From Diogma glabrata (Eukaryota > Arthropoda > Insecta > Diptera > Cylindrotomidae): a stretch of DNA of 64,000 nucleotides. The position numbers and the translations under genes were made by a program. The stretch is taken from the NCBI GenBank assembly GCA_963693315.1, contig OY856188.1, forward strand, positions 145,044,945-145,108,944, in the 5' to 3' direction. This document shows positions 31,523 through 42,100 of the stretch, piece by piece; position 1 is the first letter of the stretch, and each line of letters opens with the position of its first letter. Below the pieces are notes generated by a model. The model was not told where the DNA came from and did no database searches. It saw only the letters and a program-made list of their open reading frames with translations.

Positions 31523-33556
31523 TTAAAGTTTGTTGAGGAAGTCAAGGACTTTAGTTTTAAAAATGGAGGGGGAGATGTTGAACTTTTTAAGAGGAGCAGG
31601 AAGATTATTATAGAGCTTGGAGGTTCGGATAGAGTAGGAAAGTGCCCAGGAGTTACACGAAATGAGTGGTAGGATAATTTTGTGGACTCGAAGGGAAGGA
31701 CAAAAAAGAAACCATTGAAACAGATAGGAGGGATAGTTAAATTTGAGGATTTTGAAGAATAGAAGTATAAGACGGGTGGAGATGTGGTTAGAAAAGGAGG
31801 TACCCAGGAGGTCGTGCGTAAAGTTAGAAACATGCTGGCGGGGTTTGAGATTGTAAACAAAGCGGACGGCCCAGTTAAAGGATTTAGTGAGTCGAGACAG
31901 GTTATCCAATGTACAACCTGAATAGACTTCGATGGCGTAGTTGAAGATAGGCATAACTAGAGCATGAATGAGGAGTCTTCTTATATGCAAAGGGAGAAAG
32001 TGGTTTAGACTATAAAGCCTCCTCATTACAACGGTAGCTCGACCTATAACAAAGTTGGTGTGAGCCTTCCATGAGAGATCTTGGTCGATTATAAGCCCGA
32101 GACTTTTAACTTGAGGAACAAAGGTGATAGGGATGCCATTAAGAAGAATGCTAAAACCATGATTATGGAAAGACGGAGGACAGTTGAAGAGTATGGCTTG
32201 GGATTTAAGTGGGTTCAGTACGAGCTTGTTGCGTTCAGCCCATTCAGAGATCTTATCGAGGTCATTGTTCATCTCACTAAAACAACGATGGAGCTCAGGA
32301 ATGGGAAGAGCATTGATAATTGGAACGTCGTCAGCAAAGAGGTGGAGAAGAGAATGACTGATTACTGAAGTAATGTCGTTAATGTAGATGGAGAACAAGA
32401 GAGGTCCAAGTATTGAACCTTGAGGGACACCTTTTAAAATGGAAATAGGATTGGATAATGAATTTCCAGAAACCACAGATTGAGAACGACCCGTAAGGTA
32501 TGAAAAGATGAGGTTGCACGCACCGGAGGAGAAACGGAAATAAGATTTAAGTTTAAAGATGAGAATTGAGTGATCAATAGAGTCGAAGGCCTTGCTAAAA
32601 TCGAGTAGAAGGAGTATAGATATAAATTTCTTATTCTTATTTCTGCGGAGAAGGTCAGTTATGTCAATTAGAGTGTGAGTGGTGCTATAGTGGTTACGAA
32701 AACCAGATTGTTTATCAGAAAGAAGATTGTTAGTTGAAGTATGATCAGTGATCTGGTTTTTGATGATTTTCTCAAATATTTTGGAGAGCACAGGTAGAAC
32801 ACTAATTGGTCGAAAATCTTTACTGCCCTTCTTGGGTAAGGGTCGGACGGTGGAAAATTTCCATGAATGTGGAAAAAAAGAGGTCATAATTGGATGGTTA
32901 ATGAGATGGAGAATATGATAGAAAAAGGATGGGAAAATAATTTTGAGGAATTTGAGAGGAATGCCATCGGATCCAACAGCATTGGAGGAGATGGAATAGA
33001 ATGCAAGTTCAATTTCAGAGGGGAGCGCTGAGCGAAAAGAGAAGGAATTAGGGTGTTCGGGAAGAGAAGAGTCATTCCGATTGAGGGGAGGGTAGGAGCT
33101 GGATGACACAAAGGACTGGTTAAGGGAGTTAAGTTCAGGAAGGCTAAGTGAAGGAGAGTCCAATGAGGAGGTAACGGCACCTATGTTTGAAAGCTTAGAC
33201 CACAATTCTGTGGAGGAGGATAATTTGGAGAACATTTTAGAGCCAATATCAAGTTTGGCTTTGCGAACCAGAGATCTAAAGCGGTTGCGGTGAGTGCAAA
33301 ACATTTTCCAGTTATCAGAAGTTGGGTAAGCCTTATATGCTTTAAAAGACAAGTCTCGAAGATTACGGGTATTAAGCATCTCAGGTGTTAAGGTGATAGT
33401 GTTAGGAGGTGGTGGTAGGAAGGAGCGGAGAGGAGCATGTTTTTCGTGTAGGGTACGAATAGTGTTATTAAGAAATTGAAGTTTGAGTTCAGAGTCCGTT
33501 AAGGAGTAAAAAGGAGAGAAGTCAACATGGAGGATATCATCGTTAAGAAGATCCAT
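31523..33556 (-). CDS. non-LTR retrotransposon reverse transcriptase (open frame)
   Basis: A 677-residue frame with no internal stop, read on the minus strand. The N-terminal 130 residues are the usual linker between endonuclease and RT (LRDLSFKAYKAYP, NRFRSLVRKAKLDIGS). The RT core follows with [46 protein letters not shown] (catalytic Asp), [19 protein letters not shown] and the catalytic LHLFADDV. A C-terminal thumb region ends with [14 protein letters not shown]. The endonuclease domain is missing and the first ATG is internal to the normal protein, so this is a 5'-truncated copy. It is the same family as the decayed element at 47.5-50.6 kb. Jockey/CR1-like is my best class. Confidence 0.85.
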   Translation of the reverse strand: MDLLNDDILHVDFSPFYSLTDSELKLQFLNNTIRTLHEKHAPLRSFLPPPPNTITLTPEMLNTRNLRDLSFKAYKAYPTSDNWKMFCTHRNRFRSLVRKAKLDIGSKMFSKLSSSTELWSKLSNIGAVTSSLDSPSLSLPELNSLNQSFVSSSSYPPLNRNDSSLPEHPNSFSFRSALPSEIELAFYSISSNAVGSDGIPLKFLKIIFPSFFYHILHLINHPIMTSFFPHSWKFSTVRPLPKKGSKDFRPISVLPVLSKIFEKIIKNQITDHTSTNNLLSDKQSGFRNHYSTTHTLIDITDLLRRNKNKKFISILLLLDFSKAFDSIDHSILIFKLKSYFRFSSGACNLIFSYLTGRSQSVVSGNSLSNPISILKGVPQGSILGPLLFSIYINDITSVISHSLLHLFADDVPIINALPIPELHRCFSEMNNDLDKISEWAERNKLVLNPLKSQAILFNCPPSFHNHGFSILLNGIPITFVPQVKSLGLIIDQDLSWKAHTNFVIGRATVVMRRLYSLNHFLPLHIRRLLIHALVMPIFNYAIEVYSGCTLDNLSRLTKSFNWAVRFVYNLKPRQHVSNFTHDLLGTSFSNHISTRLILLFFKILKFNYPSYLFQWFLFCPSLRVHKIILPLISCNSWALSYSIRTSKLYNNLPAPLKKFNISPSIFKTKVLDFLNKL

Positions 33557-33579
33557 GTTAATGTTCTTATATTGTTCTT

Positions 33580-33657
33580 ATTCAGTTCTTATATTATTCT
33601 TGATGGGAGATTTTCCATCGGGGTGATGTTATATCAGAAATAATTTACTGAATTAAT
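33580..33657. repeat. 78-bp direct repeat, copy 1
   Basis: Matches 34035-34112 with a single mismatch. The repeat brackets a 377-bp segment that contains a hammerhead-type fold. Confidence 0.85.
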
Positions 33658-33901
33658 TGTTGATCATTTGTCAATAGACACAAGTGAAGACTAGTCATCT
33701 TCCTCTCACCGATACAAGTTTGTTATTCAATACTAGAATGTCTAGAGTATAACAAAACAGTGATCACCAGAGAAATTAATTGACTAAACCTGAATTTATT
33801 AAATGTATGTTTATGTAAATTTTTTGTTTTTACACTTCGCTAGAGTTGTAACCTAATTTTTGGTTTATATTCATTAGCGTTGACATTTTTTGGTAGAGTT
33901 T

Positions 33902-33977
33902 ATCTAGTCGGCTAGCCCTGATGAGAATGATAAACTTTTTTAAAGTTTAAAATTTTCTCATTGGTTCGAAACTAGAT
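33902..33977 (+). ncRNA. candidate hammerhead ribozyme
   Basis: The order is ATCTAG (33902-33907), TC with C33909 at the expected cleavage site, GGCTAGCC (33910-33917, short stem I), CTGATGA (33918-33924), an extended stem II with a TAAACTTT/AAAGTTTA hairpin (33925-33967), GAAA (33968-33971) and CTAGAT (33972-33977). The last block pairs with the first over 6 bp, next to the conserved A-U pair. All invariant core bases are present. Stem I is very short, so activity is uncertain. Confidence 0.6.
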
Positions 33978-34034
33978 CGCTCTAAAATTGTATGGATTGC
34001 AAAAAGTTTCATAATTTGCACCATAATTTTTTAG

Positions 34035-34112
34035 ATTCAGTTCTTATATTATTCTTGATGGGAGATTTTCCATCGGGGTGATGTTATATCACAAATAATT
34101 TACTGAATTAAT
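34035..34112. repeat. 78-bp direct repeat, copy 2
   Basis: Second copy of 33580-33657. On the minus strand it is continuous with the transposase-like reading frame, so this copy is probably in the original position. Confidence 0.8.
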
Positions 34113-34330
34113 GTTTTATAATTCTGGAAAGCAGCATTAGTAATCCAAGACATCTTAGAGTGTTGAATCATTAGTTTCATATTTTGATGTATGGTACACA
34201 CGCACACATTATGAACTCCTTGGGATAATTTTATACATTCTTGTGGTCGAAGGGACGTGAATTTAGTAAATCCTATTTTCACAACGGGAAACTTATTTTT
34301 AAACTCCTATAAGCTTCATTTAATGTACAT
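34100..34330 (-). pseudogene. DNA-transposon-derived protein fragment (HNVCVCTIHQN motif)
   Basis: The minus-strand text runs through KIGFTKFTSLRPQEC, GVHNVCVCTIHQNMKL and a Trp-containing stretch, then a stop. The LRP-C plus H-VCVCT-HQN-K pattern recurs in proteins encoded by DNA transposons of insects, but I cannot name the superfamily with confidence. It lies between the arms of a long inverted repeat (30800-31450 and 34385-35727), which supports a TIR transposon. Only about 75 residues remain. Confidence 0.5.
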
Positions 34331-34769
34331 AGCAATAAGCGCTTTTGTGGATTTATGCTGAAATTGTTCATATTCTCTTTATTGTGCATATGTAATTTTT
34401 ATAATATTTTAAAAAGATCATTTAATCATAAAATATTTGATATTTAACATAAAAAAAATCTCTTAGCTTATAACGCCATTTTATAATTTTCCTTCAGAAC
34501 AAAAAAAACTGATTCCGACAGTCATATGCACAACGAATTTTATCTTTAAAACAAAAAATATCGCTAGTACTAAACTTTCACAAGTTGTTAGATATAAAAT
34601 AAGCTTCAATTTAGTTTACAAAAAAAAAAGGCGTAGCGCCATCTTTTCTTCAATTACACCGTTTTTTTCTTATTTTTCACCGTTAAAAATTATTTCAAAA
34701 AATTAACAGTGTACATTTTTAAAAACCTTGTTCTAATCCTATTGAATCCTATTCATCGACATATCATTT

Positions 34770-35450
34770 ATTTTTTTTTTTTTTTTTTTTTTAATTAATA
34801 GATTTATTTAAAAAACTCTTTTTTCAACAAAATATATATTTAGTTCAACATGACTAAAAATAAAAAATTCATAAAAGAAATTATACAAATTACAAACTAC
34901 TCTGAATATATAATAATAATAATAATAATAAGGTTATAAAACTAAATCAAATTTACTTAGATTTTTCTTATTTTCACTTAATAATTTTTTAAATTTGAAT
35001 AAATTTCTTTCTTCTTTTATCTCCTTGGGTAAAGAATTGAACATTTTTAATCCCAAGTACATTATTTGGTTTTGACCCCTAGTAGTTGACCTGTACTCTA
35101 ATTTAAAATCCTCATTTGTTCTCAACGAATACAGTTGAGATTCTCCAACATTTTGGAGATAATTTGTCAGCTCACCTGGAAATATATTATGTTTCATCTT
35201 AAAGATGAATACTAAAACTTGAAAATGTATCCTTTGTCTAACTGACATCCATCCTAAACTGTTTAGCATATTATTAATTGGTGTATAAATGTCACATTTT
35301 AATAACATTCGCATCCCTTTATTTTGAAGCAACTGCAAACGCGTCTTAACATCTTCATTACATCCAAACAAGATCGTAGCACAATAGTCAAAATGTGGAA
35401 GTACCATAGCATTGTACAGTAGTATCATATATTCTTAAATGATAATTTCA
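34770..35450 (-). mobile_element. 5'-truncated non-LTR insertion inside the right arm
   Basis: The poly(T) at 34771-34791 equals a poly(A) 3' tail on the minus strand. It contains a 164-residue C-terminal RT frame (35428-34934). The flanking arm sequence resumes at about 35455. Confidence 0.75.
34934..35428 (-). pseudogene. C-terminal domain of non-LTR reverse transcriptase
   Basis: 164 residues beginning LLYNAMVLPHFDYCATILFG, the typical helix after the RT thumb of jockey/CR1-type proteins. LQLLQNKGMRMLL and an LPKEIKEERNLFKFKKLL ending follow. The catalytic core is missing because the copy is 5' truncated. No function is left in this fragment. Confidence 0.75.
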
Positions 35451-35727
35451 CCCGTATTCTCCTCAAAAAACTAATTTTTTATGATTTATGAAAATCGATT
35501 GAGTAGTTTTTCTACAATCGCTCGTCAAAATGCACTCACATCACAAAATACCAAAAAATTGAGGGGCACCCTGTGAAGACCCCTGGTCGAAAAAAAAAAT
35601 TCTAAGAGAACTTGTATTTTTTATTTGTGAAAGACTATCTATAAACAAAAAATAATCAAAATTAACAGGGATCAAGTCAAAATTTCCCAATAATTTACTG
35701 AACTCGCGTGAAATTGCTCATATATAA

Positions 35728-36263
35728 CTTTGAGAAAAGTTCACTTGATTATTATGTATCGATTTATAATATTCACTTTAAAAAAAAATTTTCTGTTTTA
35801 ATTTAATTTTTATTTCACTTATCACAATACAACCAGACAATACAACCAGTCGTGGCTATTTCCCGGCTGCGCCAATGTTATGGACCCCGGACCGTCAGCT
35901 TCCAATTTGGTATTCACTATTTTTTATATTTTATAATACACAAAACCACTTGTTTCAAATCAATTTTATTTTATTTATATTTATATAAGCCCGTTAACGG
36001 TCTAATTCGGAGTCATTTCATTATATTTTTTCCATTTGGAAAATCTTAATTACTAAAACAATAATTGGTAATTAATTGGGGAGGGGAGTGTTAGTTTTAT
36101 AAATACGTATTTCTTTATTTAGTTTATAATAATTAGGGGAAAACAAAAATGACAAGGCGTGATATAATCAATTTACATATTTTATTATTGGTTAGAACAT
36201 TTATCATTACTTATAAATGCTTTGACCTACAATCAATAATCGTTTTTTTTTTTCATAACACTT
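35728..36263. other. gene-free; possible LTR/primer-site relic on minus strand
   Basis: On the minus strand, CATTGGCGCAGCCGG (about 35875-35861) resembles the primer site of env-type Ty3/gypsy elements and is preceded by a TATAA-containing AT-rich stretch. No partner LTR was found, so this is weak. Confidence 0.3.
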
Positions 36264-36956
36264 ATACTAGCTTCCCACCGCAGAAATTTACTATGTAGTA
36301 TAGCAAATATTTGATATTAGTTTGATTTCTCACCGTTCATATTATATTAAGATAATGTTTCGGTGGGAAACCAAATCTAACTTGACACTAGAATAAAATT
36401 GATATATCAAAATACCGTACTGTCAATTTTATTTTTGATAGCGTTATAGTTTTTAAAATGAAATTTACAACCCAGAGAAAATCAAACTAGATTTAGACCA
36501 GCCCTGCCACTGTTTTTGAACAGCATAAAATACATATAAGTTTTATTCTATAACGTCTTTTTTAAATAATTCTCTCACGAAAACCAAACGTCTACGTTGA
36601 CTACGTTTTTTATGTCCTATTCCTTTATAATGCTATACTAAACATATCCATATCATAATCAACAATTAATACATACACTTTAATTTATTAAATATCAGAA
36701 ATGAATCTTACAAGCTAAAACTCGCAAGAAAACACAATGTTTACAAATTCCATAAAATGACATTTCACCTATAAAATAATAATTACGTTTCACACCGTCG
36801 ATATTATACTTTATTTGATAAGTATTATATTTACTAGCTAGCAAATGCAAATAGCAAATTTAAAATAATTGTTGTGATAGTTTGCTTTCACACCGTTGCT
36901 ATTATACTTTATTAAACTATACTAGCTAGCAAATTGCTACGGTGGGAAACCAGTAT
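36264..36956. mobile_element. MITE-like element with inverted ends
   Basis: Ends ATACTAGCTTCCCACCG and CGGTGGGAAACCAGTAT are inverted with a few mismatches. Internal copies of CGGTGGGAAACC (about 36361) and CACCGTT suggest it is built of several inverted subunits. No coding. Confidence 0.6.
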
Positions 36957-37074
36957 TATTTTAAAGTCAACACACTGATTTGAAACATATTTTCTGCAAA
37001 CATACTTAAAAATTATTATTTGCAAAAGTATTATGAAATTATTTTGATTAAAATAATTGTCATGAAATCAAAAT

Positions 37075-37265
37075 GCTTGTATCGCATTTTGACGAGTTTG
37101 GATGTGTGGATTGGGGTAGCGAAAATCCGAAATTCTACGTCCACGCCGGGCTACCTGGGTAACGCTAACAGAATTAGGTTGGTGTAGTTGAGAGGGGCAG
37201 AGTAAATACTGCTTATACTCAATAATTCTGCACCATGGCGAGTCATTGGCGCCATAAAACCAATG
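37075..37265 (+). repeat. fragment of RTE-like 5' region
   Basis: Shares CAGAATTAGGTTGGTGTA, CGTCCACGCC and a GGCGCC(A/T)TAAAACC end with the sequence upstream of the endonuclease fragments near 57.3 and 61.2 kb. Confidence 0.65.
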
Positions 37266-37329
37266 CAACTCAAGCAGACTGTTCTCAATGTTAGGGGCGG
37301 CTTGAAAAACTTTAAAGTTTAAACTTTAC

Positions 37330-37617
37330 AACTTTAAAGTTTAAACTTCAAACTTTAAGGGTGTCTGGCAGGATAGTAAGTGTCTGGCAATGGGTGACGT
37401 GACTTCTAATACTATCCCGAAGAATATATCAAAAAAATTAGCTTTTATACTGTCACGAAGCTTTTGAGGCCCCTTTGTTACCTGCTCCCTGCCAAAGTCA
37501 CTATGATCCAAACTTCATATGTCGCTAATCGTTCCTACCTGAGTAGGGGGTATGCGCAGAGAAACTTTCAGCTTTTATAAAATAACGAAGGTCTGGCCGT
37601 CGCGGGCTCTTAGTCTA
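37330..37617 (+). repeat. intermediate repeat, copy 1
   Basis: A repeat of about 290 bp with GTGTCTGGCA, CCTGAGTAGGGGG and GGTCTGGCCGTCGCGGGCTC. It is inverted relative to 40745-40925 and parallel to 40930-41217. It lies 3' of bystin. Confidence 0.8.
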
Positions 37618-37981
37618 TTAGTAAATGGCTTTATTTAGTGAATTGATAAAGTATTAGAGAATAGCTTTTGGAGTGAATTGAACAAAGGCGATGGTAGTTC
37701 GGTTCAACCATACAGCTGTTGATTTTTTTCACTGCTTCATAAGCGTTTAGTACGGATTTGCATAAAATTGTGTTAAAAATTCTGGTTTGTCACTGCCAAC
37801 AAATCGTTTGTTTTCACTTTTTGATTGCAAAACAAATTTTACGTTTCGCAAGCTACTGTGTAACACTCTTTGTTTAATATTCAAATTTGATGAAACTTTG
37901 ATCTAAAGTTTGAATTTGTACTGCAATACTTCAAGTTTGGTTATTGAAAAAGAATAAAATTTATAAAGAATATAAATATAT

Positions 37982-37987
37982 TTTATT
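37982..37987 (-). terminator. bystin poly(A) signal
   Basis: AATAAA on the minus strand, 52 nt after the bystin stop codon. Confidence 0.7.
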
Positions 37988-38038
37988 ATTCAATTTGCGT
38001 CTATACAACTACTTTGAAAGCAATTGAAACACTACTAA

Positions 38039-39129
38039 CTAATCCATTTCTACAGGTTCATTATACATAGGAACATCGTCTAAATCCATTGCTGTAGCAC
38101 CAACACTATCATTTACGGGTTCCATTGCTTCGATATCACGACATCTTGCTGCTTGTAACTCTCTTCTTATTTCTGGTGTTAGTTTTGGATGTTGTTGCTT
38201 ACGTAACACTCCAAAAAGGGCTTCTCTTTGATCAGAAGATATATCATTTTTGTAACGTTGAACAAACGTAAGAAACGATTGATGCCATAAAACTGGAAGT
38301 TTACGTTTGTCCTGTTCAAAACGAAGAAAGTGAAACACCGCTGCATCTACTACACGATATGGTAATGCATATCGTTTATCTAAAAATGTCCTGATGAATA
38401 TAGAATTAGCGCCTGAATACTCCATTTCACAAATTTTTAACAAACATGCAGATGAATGCAACACGGGAATTTGATTTCTGGCGATAACACTTCCAAATAT
38501 AATTGCTTCACGTAACGTACAATCACCTGATTCTAATAAAGGTAAGATAATACCTTTAAAAAATGCAGCCGGTTTGAATAATGCTTTTTTCAAAGCACTA
38601 TACAAATGTGAATTTAACTTTTTATACTCAGCTAAATCATCTCGTATTCGTGGCAACAATACTAAGTTATAAAATCTTTGAGCCATATGTTGCGCTAAAA
38701 CGGAACAAAAAATTCGAGTACCACGATATATGGCAGCAGCAGTCCAGTTATGAGGTTCTGTTATAAATAATATTTGTTCCCAGTTTCTTAGCTTAGGTAT
38801 AATTTTAAATGCCTTTGGGACTTTTCCACTACGGTATTTCTTCATAACATCGCGTACACCTTCGTACATTTCACGTACCCTAGGATCAATATCTTCCAAC
38901 TTAAGACTACCAATATCTGAAAATTGTGTATTAATTTCATCTTTCTTTTGTGATATTTTTTCCATTATTATTTCTGCTAATGACTTTGTTTTTTGCCCGT
39001 CTTTATTTTGGAACATTTCAAATGCCTTTTCATCCTCTTCGTCTATTTTAATGTCATCAAAAAAATCCTTTTCTGTAACATCATTTGGAAATCGTTCTTC
39101 GTCATCCGATGAGTCATCTGATCCATGAT
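38039..39129 (-). CDS. bys: bystin exon 3 (terminal)
   Basis: The acceptor CTTTTTCAG precedes 39129. The first two bases complete an Asp codon begun in exon 2. The exon holds the acidic stretch and the whole bystin domain to the stop at 38041-38039. Inverted copies of an intermediate repeat flank it (37330-37617 and 40745-40925). Confidence 0.94.
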
Positions 39130-42100
39130 CTGAAAAAGAATGTTAACATTTTGTAATTATTAACGATTTTTTTTTTCAAAAGAAGCTAAAAAGTGAGAAC
39201 GTTTGAAGGAAAATGTTGCCAAGGATTTTTACTTTTTAGTAAATGTATGCATAACTTCGTGTGAGTATATCATCTTTGAAATTGTGGTTTCAGAATACTC
39301 CAAATAATGGTTTTACAAGTTAATCGTCAAGGCAAGGTTATTTGTCAAACACAAAACCTGAAACTTTCAACGTGAAACGAACAGAAAACAATCCATTTTA
39401 CAGGGAAAACTCACATAACCATTTTTAAAGTTCTTAAAAACGTTTAGTTTTGTTTTTATAAAGATCACTACTCACTAGTATCAAAACTAAGCGAGTTATG
39501 ACGAAAATAAAATTGGTCCGTGTTTTTTCGGTGACAAAAAAGTGAAAATCACCACGACAATTAAAAATAATTGGTTTCAATAACAATTGACTTTATTAAT
39601 GTATGTATTGTAAATTTCTTTATATTTATTACCAGTTACAATTTTATTTTATTTGACCGCTTTTAAGTAGATTTCATATAAAAATCTACCTATTGTAATC
39701 TGCCTCATCTCGGAATTTCGGAAAAATTTTGGCCAAACGACTATATATGATAAGCGGAGACGGAAAAGCAAAATGAAAAAAAAAATTTATGTATATATGT
39801 AACGATATGAGATATAACAGAATTTGGCGGCACTCTCACGGTCGCAATTTTCGACCTACACCAAAATAATTTTTTGTGTATGTTCCGGCAAATAATCTCT
39901 TGGACAAGTTCGTAAACTGGCCATATCCGGGTACCGGTTAAGCCGCTAGAGTCTAAAAAGTCGAATAATCTAGGGCGCTATAACTTCCATTCGTATAATA
40001 ATATTTTAATAAAATTTATAAATATTGAATATTTGAACATATTTCTATCATTTTTAACCAGATGTTAACCTTGGCGTTCCAGGTTCCTGCAAAATCAGCT
40101 GTTTTAAAAATTTACTAAGCTTTTTAGGTAGATTTCATATAAATTTGTCTTTGATCTAGCTGAAAATGGCCAAGCTCACATTTGAAAATTTTTGCACACA
40201 AAAATACAACATAAATCTTTCCAAAATTTAAAAAAAAAATAGTTCAGGTCTAAAGGTTGAGGCCCTAGGGCAAACAAACGCAAAAGGCAATGCTTTCATC
40301 ATGTTTCAGTTTATGTTATTTAAATTTATCTTATCTTTTAAGCATACTTTTAAACTATAGCCTCAGAAAATTTCAGCTATCTAACCCAAGAGGTTCCAAT
40401 TTTATAAGCGTTATAATGAACCTATGCAAGAAATATTTAGCCATTTAATACCATAGAAAAATTATCAAGTAACCGTTTGAAAAAAGATTAAATAAGAACA
40501 AAAAAATACAACAACAAAGATGTTTGATAATGTTTGATTATAAATTGTGCCGTTCACTGCACAAAATGATAAACTCCATAAAATGTTGAGAAATTGGATT
40601 TTTTTCAAAGGTCAAACAAATTTTGATGTTAAGTAGTGTTAATCTTTATCATTCAGGAATCTATAATATAATAGCCGTAAGTCTATCCTTCTATACAAGC
40701 GTAACGGATATCTTATCTATCCTTTAGTCTAAAGACCAAATATATAGACTAAGAGCCCGCGACGGCCAGACCTTCGTTATTTTATAAAAGCTGAAAGTTT
40801 CTCTGCGCATTCCCCCTACTCAGGTAGGAACGATAAGCGACATATGAAGTTTGGATCATAGTGGCTTTGGCAGGGAGCAGGTTCCAAAGGGGCCTCCAAA
40901 GTTTCGTGAAAGTATTAAGTAACTTAAGTATATAGTAACTTTAAAGTTTAAGGGTGTCTGGCAGGGGGTTTCCACGATAGTAAGTGTCTGGCATTGGGTG
41001 ACGTGACTTCTAATACTATCCCGAATAATATATAAAAAAATTAGCTTTTATACTTTCACGAAACTTTGGAGGCCCCTTTGGAACCTGCTCCCTGCCAAAG
41101 CCACTATGATCCAAACTTCATATGTCGCTTATCGTTCCTACCTGAGTAGGGGGAATGCGCAGAGAAACTTTCAGCTTTTATAAAATAACGAAGGTCTGGC
41201 CATCGTGGGCTCTCATTCTAATAGTTCCATATGGTATATTGGTAGCGCGCTCGACTGATGATCTATAGATTGATAGTTCGAAACCTGAATATTGCGAATT
41301 TTTTTTATTTTTTTTTAAAAAACATTAAAATTATTGTTTTTTTACACACTCTTATTTTATTCATATTCATACATAGATTTCGTTTTACGATAATGCAGTT
41401 TTTAAATTTTTATTTTAAATAACATTAAAATTGTTTTTTTTTTATTCATAAATTCATTATTTTCTTTAAATAACTTTAAAATTATTGTGCTTTTTTATTT
41501 TATTATTCATGAATGAATTCATATAAATAAATAATTCATATATAAATAAAACTTATATAAAATTTTGTTTTTGGATACTTAGAATTATCGATAAAGTAGT
41601 TCTTTAAAGTTAGTTAAAAAGTTAAGTATAGAATGCATTTAGGGGATTTTATTTTTTTATTTTAATTAAGTTACATAATACATATATTTATAATTTTTGT
41701 TGATGTTTTATTAATAAAACCTTTTTTATTTTGAATTAGTCACAAGATATGTAATATTTATTATGAAAAATAGATCGAATTTTTTTTAAAGGAATAATAA
41801 CCTTTTTTTAAAGGAATAATTTTTACATTAAATAGTAAAGTTGGTAGATGGTTTTTATAATAAGTTTATTAAAAAAGAAAAGAGGAACAAATTGATGCAA
41901 GTACATGATTAAAGGTCTATTTCCTCACTTTTTGACACAACATTTCGTAAAATACTAGGTCATTCAATAAGTCCGTAGGACACATAGATGGCGTTACTAG
42001 AATTTTTTCCATATGATGTTTATTTAGTACTAACCTTCAAACGATACGTGTATAAATTTGACAGCAATCTGACTATTTTTTCGTGAGTTATAGCATTTTG

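Larger units (their letters stand above)
34385..35727 (-). repeat. right arm of long inverted repeat, interrupted
   Basis: Complement of 30800-31400. It is split by a later non-LTR insertion at about 34770-35450. The outer end reads CGTGAAATTGCTCATATAT. Confidence 0.8.

Noticed and set aside
32081..32368. 95-residue plus-strand frame
   Set aside because: It is the antisense shadow of the reverse transcriptase frame at 31523-33556.
35855..35880. Minus-strand LTR element starting from a primer-site-like TGGCGCAGCCGG
   Set aside because: No LTR pair, gag or pol nearby. Mentioned only as a weak relic.
41226..41308. Functional tRNA gene
   Set aside because: The acceptor stem does not pair and the anticodon loop is ambiguous. 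Kept only as a tRNA-like element.
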